Positions 8,845 to 17,587 of a stretch of DNA of 64,000 nucleotides are shown piece after piece. Every line of letters begins with the position of its first letter. The stretch's first letter is position 1. Source of the stretch: Homoserinimonas sedimenticola (lineage in GTDB: Bacteria > Actinomycetota > Actinomycetes > Actinomycetales > Microbacteriaceae); the NCBI RefSeq assembly GCF_026094475.1, contig NZ_JAPELL010000002.1, positions 248,001 to 312,000 of the forward strand. Direction: 5' to 3'. The notes under the pieces were generated by a model. It ran no database searches. It was not told the origin of the DNA and saw only the letters and a program-made list of their open reading frames with translations. The translations under genes were made by a program, and so were the position numbers.

Positions 8845-9568
8845 GCCTCCCATGATCGAGGTGCAGGGCCTCACGGTCCGCTACGACTCGGTGCGCGCCC
8901 TGAGCGATGTGAACCTCCGGCTCACGGCCGGTCGGGTGGTCGGGCTGCTCGGGATGAACGGATCCGGCAAGTCGACCCTCTTCGGCTCCCTCATGGGTTC
9001 GGTGCGGCCGAGCGCTGGCAGCATCCGCCTGATGGGGGGAGACCCGGGCGCCGCCCGCAAAGCGAATCTCGTCTCCTACGTACCCCAGTCGGAGGCGGTG
9101 GACTGGGACTTCCCCGTCTCGGTCGCCGATGTCGTCATGATGGGCCGCTACGGCCGGCAGGGTTTCACCCGTCGGCCTCGCCCCGCCGATAGGAGAGCCG
9201 TCACGGATGCCCTCGACCGGGTGGGTCTCGCCGATCTGGCGGGCCGGCAGATCGGCGAGCTGAGCGGCGGCCAGCGCAAGCGCGTCTTCGTCGCGCGCGG
9301 CATTGCGCAGGAGGCGAGCCTGCTGCTGCTCGACGAACCCTTCGCAGGCGTCGACAAGGGCTCGGAGCGCACGATCGTGGCGCTGCTGCGGGCGCTCGCC
9401 GACGAGGGCCGCGGCATCCTGATCTCGACGCACGATCTTGCGGGAGTGCCGGAGTTGTGCGACGAGGTCGTGCTGCTGCAGAACAGGGTGCTCTTCCAGG
9501 GGCCGCCCGCCGAGGCCCTCACGCCGGAGCGGCTCGCGCTCGCCTTCGGGCTGGGGGTGGAGCAGTGA
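8837..9568 (+). CDS. metal ABC transporter ATP-binding protein
   Basis: ATPase of 243 residues with Walker A GMNGSGKST, signature LSGGQRKRVFVARG and Walker B LLLLDEPFAGVD, energising uptake through the adjacent permease. Its GTG start overlaps the binding-protein gene by 8 nt and its stop overlaps the permease GTG by 4 nt, so the subunits are translationally coupled. Cytoplasmic face of the membrane. Confidence 0.92.
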   Translation: MSEPPMIEVQGLTVRYDSVRALSDVNLRLTAGRVVGLLGMNGSGKSTLFGSLMGSVRPSAGSIRLMGGDPGAARKANLVSYVPQSEAVDWDFPVSVADVVMMGRYGRQGFTRRPRPADRRAVTDALDRVGLADLAGRQIGELSGGQRKRVFVARGIAQEASLLLLDEPFAGVDKGSERTIVALLRALADEGRGILISTHDLAGVPELCDEVVLLQNRVLFQGPPAEALTPERLALAFGLGVEQ

Positions 9569-10425
9569 CGCCCCTCGACTGGCTCCTCGAGCCCCTCACC
9601 TTCGATTTCATGACCCGCGCTCTGCTCGTGACAGCGGTCGCGGGGGTGACCTGCGCGCTTCTGTCGTGTTGGCTCGTGCAGATCGGCTGGGCGCTCATGG
9701 GCGACGCCGTCTCGCATGCGGTGCTGCCGGGGGTCGCCGTCAGCTACATCCTGGGCTGGCCTTTTGCGGTGGGGGCCTTCATCTTCGGGGTCGGGGCGGT
9801 CGCCCTCATCGGCGGCGTGCGCTCGACGACGAGGATCAAATCGGATGCCGCGATCGGCGTCGTCTTCACGTCACTCTTCGCCCTCGGCCTCGTGATCATC
9901 TCGGTAACCCCGAGTCAGACCGACCTCGGCCACATCCTCTTCGGCAACGTGCTCGGCGTGAGCGATTCCGACATCCTGCAGGTCGTCGTGATCGGTGCGC
10001 TCACCTGCGCCGTGCTGCTGGCGAAGCGCAGGGACTTCACCCTCCTCGCCTTCGACCGCAGTCACGCGGGCGCGATCGGCATCAACACTCGCGTGCTCTC
10101 CGCACTGCTGCTCGGCCTGCTCGCCCTCACGGTCGTTGTGGCGCTGCAGGCGGTCGGTATCATCCTGGTCGTGGCGATGCTCATCACACCGGGGGCGACC
10201 GCGTCCCTGCTCACCAAGCGATTCGAGCGGATGCTCGCGCTCGCGGTGCTCGTCACGGTCGCGGCAAGCGTGGTGGGCGTCTACGCGAGCTTCTACCTGG
10301 ACGTCTCGACGGGCGGCGCGGTTGTGCTGGCACAGGCGGCGGCCTTCCTGCTCGCCTATCTCTTCGGCGGGCGAGGGGGAGTCGTGACGGCGGCCCTGCG
10401 GCGGCGGCGGGCGGTGACGGCGTGA
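9565..10425 (+). CDS. metal ABC transporter permease (MntB/ZnuB family)
   Basis: Integral membrane protein of 286 residues with about eight hydrophobic helices; family landmarks are MGDAVSHAVLPGVAVSYI and the later AVGIILVVAMLITPGATA. The GTG at 9565 (GTGA overlap with the ATPase stop) is preferred to an upstream in-frame start at 9457, which would add an Arg/Ala-rich tail encoded inside the ATPase gene. Its stop overlaps the next start in the same way. Confidence 0.92.
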   Translation: MTPLDWLLEPLTFDFMTRALLVTAVAGVTCALLSCWLVQIGWALMGDAVSHAVLPGVAVSYILGWPFAVGAFIFGVGAVALIGGVRSTTRIKSDAAIGVVFTSLFALGLVIISVTPSQTDLGHILFGNVLGVSDSDILQVVVIGALTCAVLLAKRRDFTLLAFDRSHAGAIGINTRVLSALLLGLLALTVVVALQAVGIILVVAMLITPGATASLLTKRFERMLALAVLVTVAASVVGVYASFYLDVSTGGAVVLAQAAAFLLAYLFGGRGGVVTAALRRRRAVTA

Positions 10426-11072
10426 GCCCCGCGCTGCCCTCCACGACGGTCGTCGAGGACTACGTCAAGACGATCTACTCCTTCAGCGAGTGGACCGATA
10501 CGCCCGCGACCCCGTCGGCGCTTGCTGCCTCGACCGTGACGGAGATGGTCAAGAAGCTCGCGGCATCCGGCCTCGTCGATCATGTGCCCTACGGGGCCAT
10601 CACGCTGACGGCGGATGGCCGCGCCCTCGCCCTGCGGATGGTGCGGAGGCACCGGTTGATCGAGACGTGGCTGGCGCACTCGTTCGGCTACCGTTGGGAC
10701 GAGGTGCACGACGAGGCGGAGGTGCTCGAGCACGCCGTCTCGGATCGGATGCTCGACGCGATCTTCGAGCAGCTGGGCCGGCCTACGCGTGACCCCCACG
10801 GCGACCCCATCCCGAGCGCCGATGGGCGGGTTGAGATTCCCCCAGCTGTGCTGCTCGCCGACGCGCCGGACGGCCATGCGGGCCGCGTTGTGCGCATCCG
10901 CGACCGCGACGCCAACCTGCTGCGCTACCTGACCGCGGAGGGCTTCGCGGTGGATGCCCGTGTCACGGTCGTCGGGCGCAAACCGTTCGGCGGGGCGCTC
11001 GCCATCACCCTCGAGGGTGCGGAGCTGGACGTCGGCGACGAGGCCGCCCGCGAGATCTGGCTGTCGGCTTAG
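10422..11072 (+). CDS. DtxR/MntR-family metal-dependent repressor with shortened helix-turn-helix
   Basis: Regulator of 216 residues, last gene of the metal-importer operon, so probably its own manganese sensor. The N-terminal VEDYVKTIYSF, the metal/dimerisation core HDEAEVLEHAVSDRM and the C-terminal SH3-like/FeoA-type region are intact. In the helix-turn-helix, SALAA runs straight into STVTEMVKKL near residue 36. DtxR and B. subtilis MntR have about six more residues there, forming the turn between helices 2 and 3. The frame is otherwise uninterrupted. DNA binding may be altered or lost. GTG start overlaps the permease stop by 4 nt. Confidence 0.82.
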   Translation: MSPALPSTTVVEDYVKTIYSFSEWTDTPATPSALAASTVTEMVKKLAASGLVDHVPYGAITLTADGRALALRMVRRHRLIETWLAHSFGYRWDEVHDEAEVLEHAVSDRMLDAIFEQLGRPTRDPHGDPIPSADGRVEIPPAVLLADAPDGHAGRVVRIRDRDANLLRYLTAEGFAVDARVTVVGRKPFGGALAITLEGAELDVGDEAAREIWLSA

Positions 11073-11812
11073 CCGCGCTTGTCGGGGTCGTTGCTGGGGT
11101 CCTGGTCGAAGTAGGCGGGGTCGAGCACGATCTCCTCGCCCGTCAGGGGGGTGACCCCGGCCTCCCGTGCGCGCTTCGCCCGGCGGCTGGACTGCCAGTA
11201 GTGGAAGGCGGTCGGGATGACGGTTGCGGCGACGGCGATGAGCAGGATGAGGTCGATGTACTCGCGCACGAAGAGCTCGACGGGCGGGATGAACCCGAGG
11301 AGGAAGCCCAGCAGGGTGAGTCCGGCGCCCCAGATGAGGGCGCCCGTCGCGTTGTAGAGCGAGTACTTGCGGTAGTCCATGTGGCCGATGCCGGCGGCGA
11401 CCGGCACGAAGGTGCGCAGGATGGGCACGAAGCGGGCGAGGATGACGGAGAGGCCCCCGAAGCGGGCGAAGAAGGCGTTCGTACGCTCGACGTTCTCGCG
11501 GCTGAAGAGTCCGCTCTCCTTCCGTTCGAAGATGCTGGGGCCGAAGCGGTGGCCGATGAGGTAGCCCACCTCGCCCCCGAGGAAGGCGGCGACCGCGATC
11601 GCGAGGCACACCCACCAGATGTCTAACTCGATGACGCCCGAGAAGGTGAGCACGCCCGTGATGATGAGGAGGGTGTCGCCGGGGAGGAGGAAGCCGACGA
11701 GCAGTCCTGTCTCGGCGAAGACGATGGCGCAGACACCCAGCAGCGCGAAGGCCCCGAAGCCCGTGATGAGGGTCTCCGGGTCAAGCCAGGGGATGAGGGC
11801 GAGGGGCATCAC
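11069..11812 (-). CDS. DedA family membrane protein
   Basis: DedA/SNARE-associated protein of 247 residues, a polytopic membrane protein family linked to undecaprenyl-phosphate or lipid flipping and envelope homeostasis. Landmarks are FAETGLLVGFLLPGDTLLI, the conserved FLGGEVGYLIGHRFG and RFVPILRTFVPVAAG. Start could be GTG at 11812 or ATG at 11809. It is convergent with the MntR-like gene; the two stop codons overlap by 4 nt, so no room exists for a separate terminator. Confidence 0.9.
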   Translation of the reverse strand: MMPLALIPWLDPETLITGFGAFALLGVCAIVFAETGLLVGFLLPGDTLLIITGVLTFSGVIELDIWWVCLAIAVAAFLGGEVGYLIGHRFGPSIFERKESGLFSRENVERTNAFFARFGGLSVILARFVPILRTFVPVAAGIGHMDYRKYSLYNATGALIWGAGLTLLGFLLGFIPPVELFVREYIDLILLIAVAATVIPTAFHYWQSSRRAKRAREAGVTPLTGEEIVLDPAYFDQDPSNDPDKRG

Positions 11813-11924
11813 GCGCGGGACTCCGTTGGTCAGGCTGCGGTGCCTGCTGGCACCTGCTCAAGATTAGCGGCCCGCGCGGCTTCTGCGCCTCGTTCGCAGG
11901 GATGATTCCTCAGCGCGCTGATCG

Positions 11925-12006
11925 TACGGGAGAAGGGACTCGAACCCTCACGCCTCTCGGCACCAGAACCTAAATCTGGCGTGTATACCAATTTCACCAC
12001 TCCCGC
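11925..12006 (-). tRNA. tRNA-Leu (anticodon TAG)
   Basis: Read on the minus strand this is an 82-nt class II tRNA. The acceptor stem GCGGGAG pairs with CTCCCGT (terminal G-U), then discriminator A; the anticodon stem-loop is CCAGA-TTTAGGT-TCTGG; a long variable arm and the T arm GAGGG-TTCGAGT-CCCTT follow. The anticodon TAG reads CUA/CUG. CCA is not encoded. Confidence 0.93.
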
Positions 12007-12116
12007 GGGAGCCGCCAGTCTACCGGGCCGCCTGCTTTCCCCGGTTTGGCCGCTTGGTGCGGCTCCTGGCTGAGAAGCTGAGCGCGCACTCAGTTTCGGC
12101 ACTTAACCTCCGGGGC

Positions 12117-12275
12117 ATGTTGAAGATAATCCTCATCCTTCTCGCCATCTGGATCGTGCTGTCGATCATCGGCTTTGTTGTCGAGGGTCTCTTCTGGCTC
12201 GCCGTGATCGGCCTGATCCTCTTCGTCGGCACCGCAATCTACGGAGCGATCAAGGGGCGCGGCAGCAAGGCCTGA
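12117..12275 (+). CDS. small hydrophobic membrane protein
   Basis: A 52-residue protein that is almost entirely two hydrophobic helices (residues 1-18 and 22-43) with a basic tail KGRGSKA. Not a family I recognise with a function. The ATG at 12117 is preferred to an upstream start at 12054 because a TAACCT (12104-12109) lies 7 nt before it, giving a leaderless mRNA. It stands alone between the tRNA and the FNT gene. Confidence 0.65.
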   Translation: MLKIILILLAIWIVLSIIGFVVEGLFWLAVIGLILFVGTAIYGAIKGRGSKA

Positions 12276-12307
12276 ATCGGCGGTCGTAGCAGAGGGACAC
12301 GGGCCTC

Positions 12308-13174
12308 GTGAGCGACGGCAACCGGGAAGAACGCAAGGAGCTCCGCCGCCGCAGGCGCGAAGAGCTGGGAGAGACCGATGCCCCCGTCGAAGACGAGGTC
12401 AAGATGGGCGCCGATGCGACGATCGAGCGCGGGGCTGAACGTCTCGAGCGCACCTTTCCGAGCATGCTCATCACGGGGTTCTTCGGTGGACTCGAGGTCG
12501 GTCTGGGCGTCATGGGCTACCTGGCCGTGCTCGACCGAACGGGCAGCGAACTTCTTGCGGGGCTCGCCTTCAGCATCGGCTTAATCGCGCTGCTGCTCGC
12601 GAGCAGCGAGCTCTTCACCGAGAACTTCCTCATGCCAGTCGCCGCGGTCGTGGCCCGGACCGCGAGCCTGACGCAGCTGGCGAAACTGTGGGGTGCCACC
12701 CTTGTGGCGAACCTCGCGGGCGGGTGGCTCTTCATGTGGCTTCTGATGCTGGCGTTCCCGGAATGGAGTCAGACCCTCATCGAGAGCGCGTCCCACTTCG
12801 TCGAGGCCCCGTTCGGTGCGCAGACGGTGGCGCTTGCCCTTCTCGGCGGCAGCACGATAACGCTCATGACGCGGATGCAGCAGGGCACCGATTCGGTCAC
12901 GGGCAAGCTCGTGGCGGCGGTTGCCACGGGCTTCCTCCTCGCGGGGCTCCCGCTGTTCCACTCCGTGCTGGACTCGCTCTTGATCTTCGGGGCGATCATG
13001 GTGGGCGCGGATTTCGGCTACCTCGACTGGCTCGGCTGGTTCGGCTACACGCTGCTGTTCAACATCCTGGGCGGCATCGTGCTGGTCACGGCGCTGCGCC
13101 TCATCAGGGCGAAGGACGTCGTGCAGGAGCACCGCGAGGAGTCTCCCCCCGACCCCGACGCGCCCCGCAGCTGA
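12308..13174 (+). CDS. formate/nitrite transporter (FNT) family protein
   Basis: A 288-residue membrane protein with a charged 45-residue N-terminal extension rich in Arg and Glu, then about six helices. Typical FNT segments are GFFGGLEVGLGVMGYL, the SSELFTENFLMP loop and LAGGWLFMWLL near the centre. FNT proteins are pentameric channels for small monovalent anions such as formate, nitrite or lactate. No formate or nitrite metabolism genes are nearby, so the anion is unknown. GTG start. Confidence 0.85.
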   Translation: MSDGNREERKELRRRRREELGETDAPVEDEVKMGADATIERGAERLERTFPSMLITGFFGGLEVGLGVMGYLAVLDRTGSELLAGLAFSIGLIALLLASSELFTENFLMPVAAVVARTASLTQLAKLWGATLVANLAGGWLFMWLLMLAFPEWSQTLIESASHFVEAPFGAQTVALALLGGSTITLMTRMQQGTDSVTGKLVAAVATGFLLAGLPLFHSVLDSLLIFGAIMVGADFGYLDWLGWFGYTLLFNILGGIVLVTALRLIRAKDVVQEHREESPPDPDAPRS

Positions 13175-13178
13175 GGCG

Positions 13179-13219
13179 CTGTGGAAAACTCGCGCCGCGA
13201 TTTCTGAGCATGCCGCATG
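13179..13219 (+). promoter_or_regulatory. tadA upstream box shared with the second tad block
   Basis: CTGTGGAAAACTC at 13179-13191, then 25 nt including gatttctgag, ending in gccgcatgat. The same box (CTGTGGACAACTC, 20606-20618) and a similar leader precede the pilin-like gene at 20655. The core TGTGGA(A/C)AA resembles an actinobacterial DnaA box read backwards, but no origin is here. Probably a regulatory element common to the two tad blocks. Confidence 0.5.
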
Positions 13220-13228
13220 ATGTGACAC

Positions 13229-14449
13229 ATGCCGCAGCATCCCGTCGCCCTCATCACGGAGCGCGTGCGGGAGAGGGTGCGGCGTGAGGGGGTAGACCTC
13301 TCCGGCGACAGGGCCGTCGCGGATCGTCTCGTGCGTGACGAGGTGCAGCGCTACAGCGAGCGGGCCCTCGGCGGCAGCGTGCCCATGCTGGCCGATGAGC
13401 ACGAGGCGGCGCGGCGCATTGTCGCTGACCTGGTCGGGCTCGGCCCGCTCCAGCCGTTCCTCGATGACCCGAACGTCGAGGAGATCTGGATCAACGCGCC
13501 CGACCAGGTCTACATTGCCGGCGGGGGAGCATCCGAGCGCACGGGCCTTGAGCTGACGTCGGCGCAGGTGCGCGACCTGGTCGAGCGGATGCTGCAGACG
13601 ACGGGTCGCCGCGTCGACCTGAGTTCGCCCTTCGTCGACGCCTCTCTGCCCGACGGCTCACGCCTGCATGTGGCGATTCCGGATGTCACGCGCCGCGAGT
13701 GGGCCGTCAACATCCGCAAGTTCTCGCGGCGCATCGGCACGCTGGCCGACCTCGTGGAACGCGGTTCGATGCCGCCTGCGGTCGCGGAGTTCCTGCGGGG
13801 CGCCGTGAGGGCGCGGCTCAACATCATCGTCTCGGGGGCGACTCACGCGGGCAAAACAACCCTGCTGGGGGCACTGCTGGCGGAGGCGGGGGAGCGCGAC
13901 CGCATCATCACGGTCGAGGAGACCTTCGAACTCGACCTCGCAGGCCGCGATGTCGTGGCGATGCAGTGCCGCCAACCGAGCCTCGAGGGCACGGGGGAGA
14001 TCACGCTGCGGCGTCTCATCAAGGAGTCGCTGCGGATGCGGCCGGACCGCCTAGTCGTGGGGGAGGTGCGCGAGGCGGAGGCACTCGACCTGCTGATCGC
14101 CCTCAACTCGGGGGTGCCAGGCGCGTGCAGCGTTCACGCGAATAGTGCGAGCGATGCCCTCACCAAGCTCTCGGTGCTGCCGCTGCTGGCAGGTCGCAAC
14201 ATCGACTCCTCCTTTGTGCTGCCGACCGTGGCCGGCGTTGTCGATCTCGTCGTGCACTGCGAGCAAGGCGCCGACGGTCACCGCCGCGTGGCCGAGATCG
14301 CCGCCCCCACTGGCAGGGTCACGGATGCCGCGGTCGAGGCGGTGTCGCTCTTCGCCACGGTCGGCGGCGAGCTCGTGCCGACGGGCCTGCAGCCGCCTCG
14401 GCCGGAGCGCTTCGGTCTCCCGCTTCTGGCGCCTGGTGGGGCTCGCTGA
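13229..14449 (+). CDS. tadA: Tad/Flp pilus assembly ATPase (CpaF/TadA family)
   Basis: Hexameric secretion ATPase of the Tad (type IVc) pilus, 406 residues. It has an N-terminal helical domain with LGPLQPFLDDPNVEEIWIN, Walker A SGATHAGKTT, the Asp box ITVEETFELDL, Walker B-like RPDRLVVGEVREAEALDLL and the His box SVHANSA. It overlaps tadB by one base. No tadZ/CpaE-like gene precedes it, contrary to many tad loci; an FNT gene is there instead. Cytoplasmic, bound to the TadB/TadC platform. Confidence 0.93.
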   Translation: MPQHPVALITERVRERVRREGVDLSGDRAVADRLVRDEVQRYSERALGGSVPMLADEHEAARRIVADLVGLGPLQPFLDDPNVEEIWINAPDQVYIAGGGASERTGLELTSAQVRDLVERMLQTTGRRVDLSSPFVDASLPDGSRLHVAIPDVTRREWAVNIRKFSRRIGTLADLVERGSMPPAVAEFLRGAVRARLNIIVSGATHAGKTTLLGALLAEAGERDRIITVEETFELDLAGRDVVAMQCRQPSLEGTGEITLRRLIKESLRMRPDRLVVGEVREAEALDLLIALNSGVPGACSVHANSASDALTKLSVLPLLAGRNIDSSFVLPTVAGVVDLVVHCEQGADGHRRVAEIAAPTGRVTDAAVEAVSLFATVGGELVPTGLQPPRPERFGLPLLAPGGAR

Positions 14450-15321
14450 TGGTCCCGGTCCTGCCCGTCGTGCTCGGCGGTCTTCTCGGGGCGGGGCTGC
14501 TCCTCGTCGCCGCCCCGTTCCTGTGGCCGGTGCGGGAGCGCGCGCGCCCTCGGCTGCGGGCGCTCGAGCGGCTACGCGAGCACCTCACCCTCGCGGGCCT
14601 GCCCTCTGTTACGCCCGCCACCTTCATCGCCGTCACCTTGGTCGTGGGTCTCGTCGCGGGCGCCCTCACCCTCGCGATCGTCCCCGTGCTCGCTCTCGCG
14701 CTGACCGCCGCGCTCGCGGCTGCGGCGATCCCCTTCGTCGTGGTCTCGTGGCGTTCCCGGGCACGTCGGCGCCATTACCGCTCGCTCTGGCCGGATGTGG
14801 TCGACCATCTGGTCTCGGCGGTGCGTTCCGGCCTGTCGCTTCCCGACGGTCTGTCGGCGCTGGCATCGGTGGGCCCGGCCGGCACTCGGTCGGCGTTCGC
14901 GGCCTTCGAGCGGGACTATGAGGCAACGGCGAACTTCGCGTACTGTCTCGACCAGCTCAAACTGCGCCTCGCGGATCCGGTGGCCGACCGAATCCTGGAG
15001 ACCCTGCGGATGTCGCGCGAGGTGGGCGGCACCGAGCTCACCTCGGTACTGCGGGGGCTCTCCGCCTACCTGCGGCAGGAGTCGGCCATCCGTTCGGAGG
15101 TCGAGGCGCGGCAGTCCTGGGTTGTCAACGCTGCGCGGCTGGGCGCTGCGGCGCCCTGGGTCGTGCTGCTGCTGTTGGCGGGGCGGCCCGAGGCGGCGGC
15201 CGCCTACAACACTCCCGGCGGTGCCGTCCTCATCGTCGGGGGTCTCGCTGTGACCCTCGTCGCCTATCGCATCATGCTCGCGATCGGCCGTCTGCCCGAG
15301 GAGCAGCGATGGTTCCGGTGA
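14449..15321 (+). CDS. tadB: Tad pilus inner-membrane platform protein TadB
   Basis: A 290-residue protein of the type II secretion F (GspF) domain family. Two N-terminal hydrophobic helices (about 1-25 and 55-105) precede a cytoplasmic part with WPDVVDHLVSAVRSGLSLPDGL and a long RxSREVGGTEL-type helix, ending in two C-terminal helices. Forms the membrane platform that ATPase TadA drives. ATG overlaps the tadA stop by one base; the next gene overlaps its end by 13 nt. Confidence 0.88.
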   Translation: MVPVLPVVLGGLLGAGLLLVAAPFLWPVRERARPRLRALERLREHLTLAGLPSVTPATFIAVTLVVGLVAGALTLAIVPVLALALTAALAAAAIPFVVVSWRSRARRRHYRSLWPDVVDHLVSAVRSGLSLPDGLSALASVGPAGTRSAFAAFERDYEATANFAYCLDQLKLRLADPVADRILETLRMSREVGGTELTSVLRGLSAYLRQESAIRSEVEARQSWVVNAARLGAAAPWVVLLLLAGRPEAAAAYNTPGGAVLIVGGLAVTLVAYRIMLAIGRLPEEQRWFR

Positions 15322-16250
15322 GTATGGCGTGGGCGGTTGCGTGCGGCGCTGCCCTCGGCCTGGGGCTCTGGGTGCTCGTCACGAGGTTGCCCCGCTTTGG
15401 CTCGCCGCGGCTTTCGGGTCGCGTTGCTCCCTATCTCGCGGATGTCTCGGCGGGGGCCCGCGCGCACCTGCACCGCGAACTCTCCGACCCCTTGCCCGTC
15501 TTCGGTGCACTTCTGGGCCCAATCTTCGGGGCGCTTCGCCGCGCTCTCGCTCAGCTGCTCGGCGGCTCGACAGTCCTGCAACTGAGGCTGCGGCAATCGG
15601 CGTCCGGTCTCGACCTCGACGGCTACCGTTCGCAGCAGCTCCTGGCGGTCATCGCGGGTGTTGGTGCAGGCGGGCTCGTAACGCTCTTCGCCGCCCCGCA
15701 GCAGGCATCCCCCGTTGTCTTCGGTGTCGGCTCGATCCTGCTGGGCGGCGTTGCGGGTCTACTGCTCCGCGACTGGTGGCTGCAGCAGCGGGCGCGGCGG
15801 CGGATGTCACGGCTCTCGGCCGAGCTGCCGATGGTGCTCGAGTTCCTGACGCTGAGCCTGTCTGCGGGCGAGGGCGTGCTAGACGCGCTCCGCCGAGTAT
15901 CCCGGATCAGCCGGGGGGAGCTCTCGCGCGAGCTGCGGGGCGTTCTCACGGAGGTGACGAGCGGTGTGCCGCTCGCCGATGCGCTCCGGCGCTGCGCCGA
16001 CGAGTTGCAACTGCCCGCCTTCACGCGCTGCGTCGACCAGATGACGATCGCACTCGAGCGCGGCTCTCCCCTCGCCGAGGTACTGCGGGCGCAGGCGCAG
16101 GATGCCCGCGAGGACACGAAGCGCGGCCTGCTGGAACTCGCAGGCAAGAAGGAGGTGGCGATGCTCGTGCCGCTCGTCTTCCTGATCCTGCCGGTGACGA
16201 TCCTCTTCGCGATCTACCCGGGAATCTTCGTGCTCCAGGTCGGCTTCTGA
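15309..16250 (+). CDS. tadC: Tad pilus inner-membrane platform protein TadC
   Basis: Second GspF-family platform protein, 313 residues, with LPMVLEFLTLSLSAGEGVLDALRRV, the ELAGKKEVAMLVPLVFLILPVTILF C-terminal helix region and two internal helices around 105-155. Partner of TadB. It closes the first tad block; pilin and TadE-like genes come only 4.4 kb further on. An alternative start a few codons inside cannot be excluded. Confidence 0.88.
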   Translation: MVPVSMAWAVACGAALGLGLWVLVTRLPRFGSPRLSGRVAPYLADVSAGARAHLHRELSDPLPVFGALLGPIFGALRRALAQLLGGSTVLQLRLRQSASGLDLDGYRSQQLLAVIAGVGAGGLVTLFAAPQQASPVVFGVGSILLGGVAGLLLRDWWLQQRARRRMSRLSAELPMVLEFLTLSLSAGEGVLDALRRVSRISRGELSRELRGVLTEVTSGVPLADALRRCADELQLPAFTRCVDQMTIALERGSPLAEVLRAQAQDAREDTKRGLLELAGKKEVAMLVPLVFLILPVTILFAIYPGIFVLQVGF

Positions 16251-16333
16251 GTTCACGCGACGCGCGCTGCGCTTGGGGCCAGCGCCCGATGGCGTCGCCG
16301 TCGAGACGTCCGCTCGTTGATATAGACCCTGGG

Positions 16334-17140
16334 TCAGTTTCCCTCCGCGACAACAGGGTTCGCGAGCGTCCCGATGCCGTCGACGTCGATCTCGACGCGG
16401 TCTCCCGCGCGCAGCCACTTCGGTGGGTCGAAGGAGGCGCCCACGCCGGCTGGTGTGCCGGTCGCGATGATGTCGCCCGGCCGTAGCGGGGTCCAGGTCG
16501 AGATGTAGGAGACGAGGCGGCTCACGTCGAAGACGAACTGGCCGAGGTCGGACTCCTGTCGCACTTCGCCGTTCACCCGCGTGCGGATGCGGCGCTCGCT
16601 GAGCAGGCCCACCTCGTCGCGCGTCACGATCCACGGGCCGATCGCTCCGGATGCCTCGAAGTTCTTGCCCGCCGTGAACCGGATCGTGTGGCGCTGGAAG
16701 TCGCGCAGCGACCCGTCGTTGAGAAGCGTGTAGCCGAGCACGTGGTCGAGGGTGTTCTCCTCCGCGATGGCCCGACCGTGCCGTCCGATCACGATCGCCA
16801 GCTCGCCCTCGTAGTCGTACTCTTCGCTGGCCCGCGGCAGCACGAGGGGTTCCTCCGGTCCGACGAGCGAGTCGGGAAAGCGGGTGAAGAGCACGGGGTG
16901 GGAGGGCAGCTCGCGGCCCATCTCGAGGATGTGGTCGCGGTAGTTGAGGCCGACGCACAGCACCTTCGACGTGACGTCGACGGGGGCGAGCAGTCTTGTG
17001 TCGGAGCGGGGGACGCTGCGGTCGAGCTGGGCCGCCGCAAGCTCGGCGAGCGGGATGTCGCTGTCGCTCGTGCGGATCACGTCGTCGTCGATGACTCCCC
17101 AGCGCTCGGTTCCGTCGAGGTCGATTCGCGCGATCTTCAT
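16334..17140 (-). CDS. fumarylacetoacetate hydrolase (FAH) family protein
   Basis: A 268-residue FAH-superfamily enzyme, such as 2-hydroxyhepta-2,4-diene-1,7-dioate isomerase, acylpyruvase or oxaloacetate decarboxylase. Seen: CVGLNYRDHILEMG, the metal-binding YEGELAIVIG, NDGSLRDFQR, and the C-terminal GDIIATGTPAGVGA. The exact substrate cannot be told. ATG at 17140 is 7 nt after a minus-strand TACACT (17153 to 17148). It is divergent from the PadR gene and unrelated in function to the flanking tad genes, which it helps to separate. Confidence 0.85.
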   Translation of the reverse strand: MKIARIDLDGTERWGVIDDDVIRTSDSDIPLAELAAAQLDRSVPRSDTRLLAPVDVTSKVLCVGLNYRDHILEMGRELPSHPVLFTRFPDSLVGPEEPLVLPRASEEYDYEGELAIVIGRHGRAIAEENTLDHVLGYTLLNDGSLRDFQRHTIRFTAGKNFEASGAIGPWIVTRDEVGLLSERRIRTRVNGEVRQESDLGQFVFDVSRLVSYISTWTPLRPGDIIATGTPAGVGASFDPPKWLRAGDRVEIDVDGIGTLANPVVAEGN

Positions 17141-17192
17141 GGGCGCCAGTGTATGCGCGGGGTGCTACGCCACCCGGATGCCTTGAAGCTCT

Positions 17193-17217
17193 ATGTACCT
17201 TGCAGTTCTAGGTATAT
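17193..17217 (+). promoter_or_regulatory. candidate PadR operator
   Basis: Dyad atgtacct (17193-17200) and aggtatat (17210-17217), complementary except one base, with a 9-nt spacer, overlapping a -10-like TATGAT at 17215-17220 just upstream of the PadR gene. PadR proteins usually repress their own promoter through such AT-containing dyads. Confidence 0.5.
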
Positions 17218-17239
17218 GATCGGGCAGCAGGAGGTACCC

Positions 17240-17587
17240 ATGAACATCGACAAGGATCTCGTCGCCGCAATGGCGACGCCCCTCGTGCTCGCGATCCTCA
17301 TGGAGGGCTCGAGTTACGGCTACGCGATCCTCAAGCGCGTGCGAGAGCTCTCCTCGGGCGAGCTCGAGTGGACCGACGGGATGCTCTACCCGCTCCTGCA
17401 TCGCCTCGAGCGGCAGGGTTACATCCACGCCGAGTGGGGTGCCTCACCCGAGGGTCGCCGCCGCCGCTACTACCAGATTACGGATGCGGGCCGCGCCCAG
17501 CTGGCCGAACAGCGCCGCCAGTGGGTCACCGCGACCCGCACGCTCGGCGGGCTCTGGGGCTTCGCGATCCCGGCGACGGGGGTGTGA
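17240..17587 (+). CDS. PadR family transcriptional regulator
   Basis: A 115-residue winged-helix protein: LVLAILMEGSSYGYAILKRV, then WTDGMLYPLLHRLERQGYI and RRRRYYQITDAGR, the standard PadR layout with a short dimerisation helix. ATG at 17240 has a strong ribosome-binding site aggagg ending 7 nt upstream, so the longer frame is rejected. Its stop overlaps the GTG of a membrane protein with a permease-prefix domain, the usual PadR partner type. It probably represses both genes through the dyad upstream. Confidence 0.9.
   Translation: MNIDKDLVAAMATPLVLAILMEGSSYGYAILKRVRELSSGELEWTDGMLYPLLHRLERQGYIHAEWGASPEGRRRRYYQITDAGRAQLAEQRRQWVTATRTLGGLWGFAIPATGV

Noticed and set aside
11830-12102. 90-residue minus-strand ORF with GVVKLVYTPDLGSGAE-type sequence
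   Set aside because: This is the well-known false translation of a tRNA gene; the tRNA-Leu lies here.
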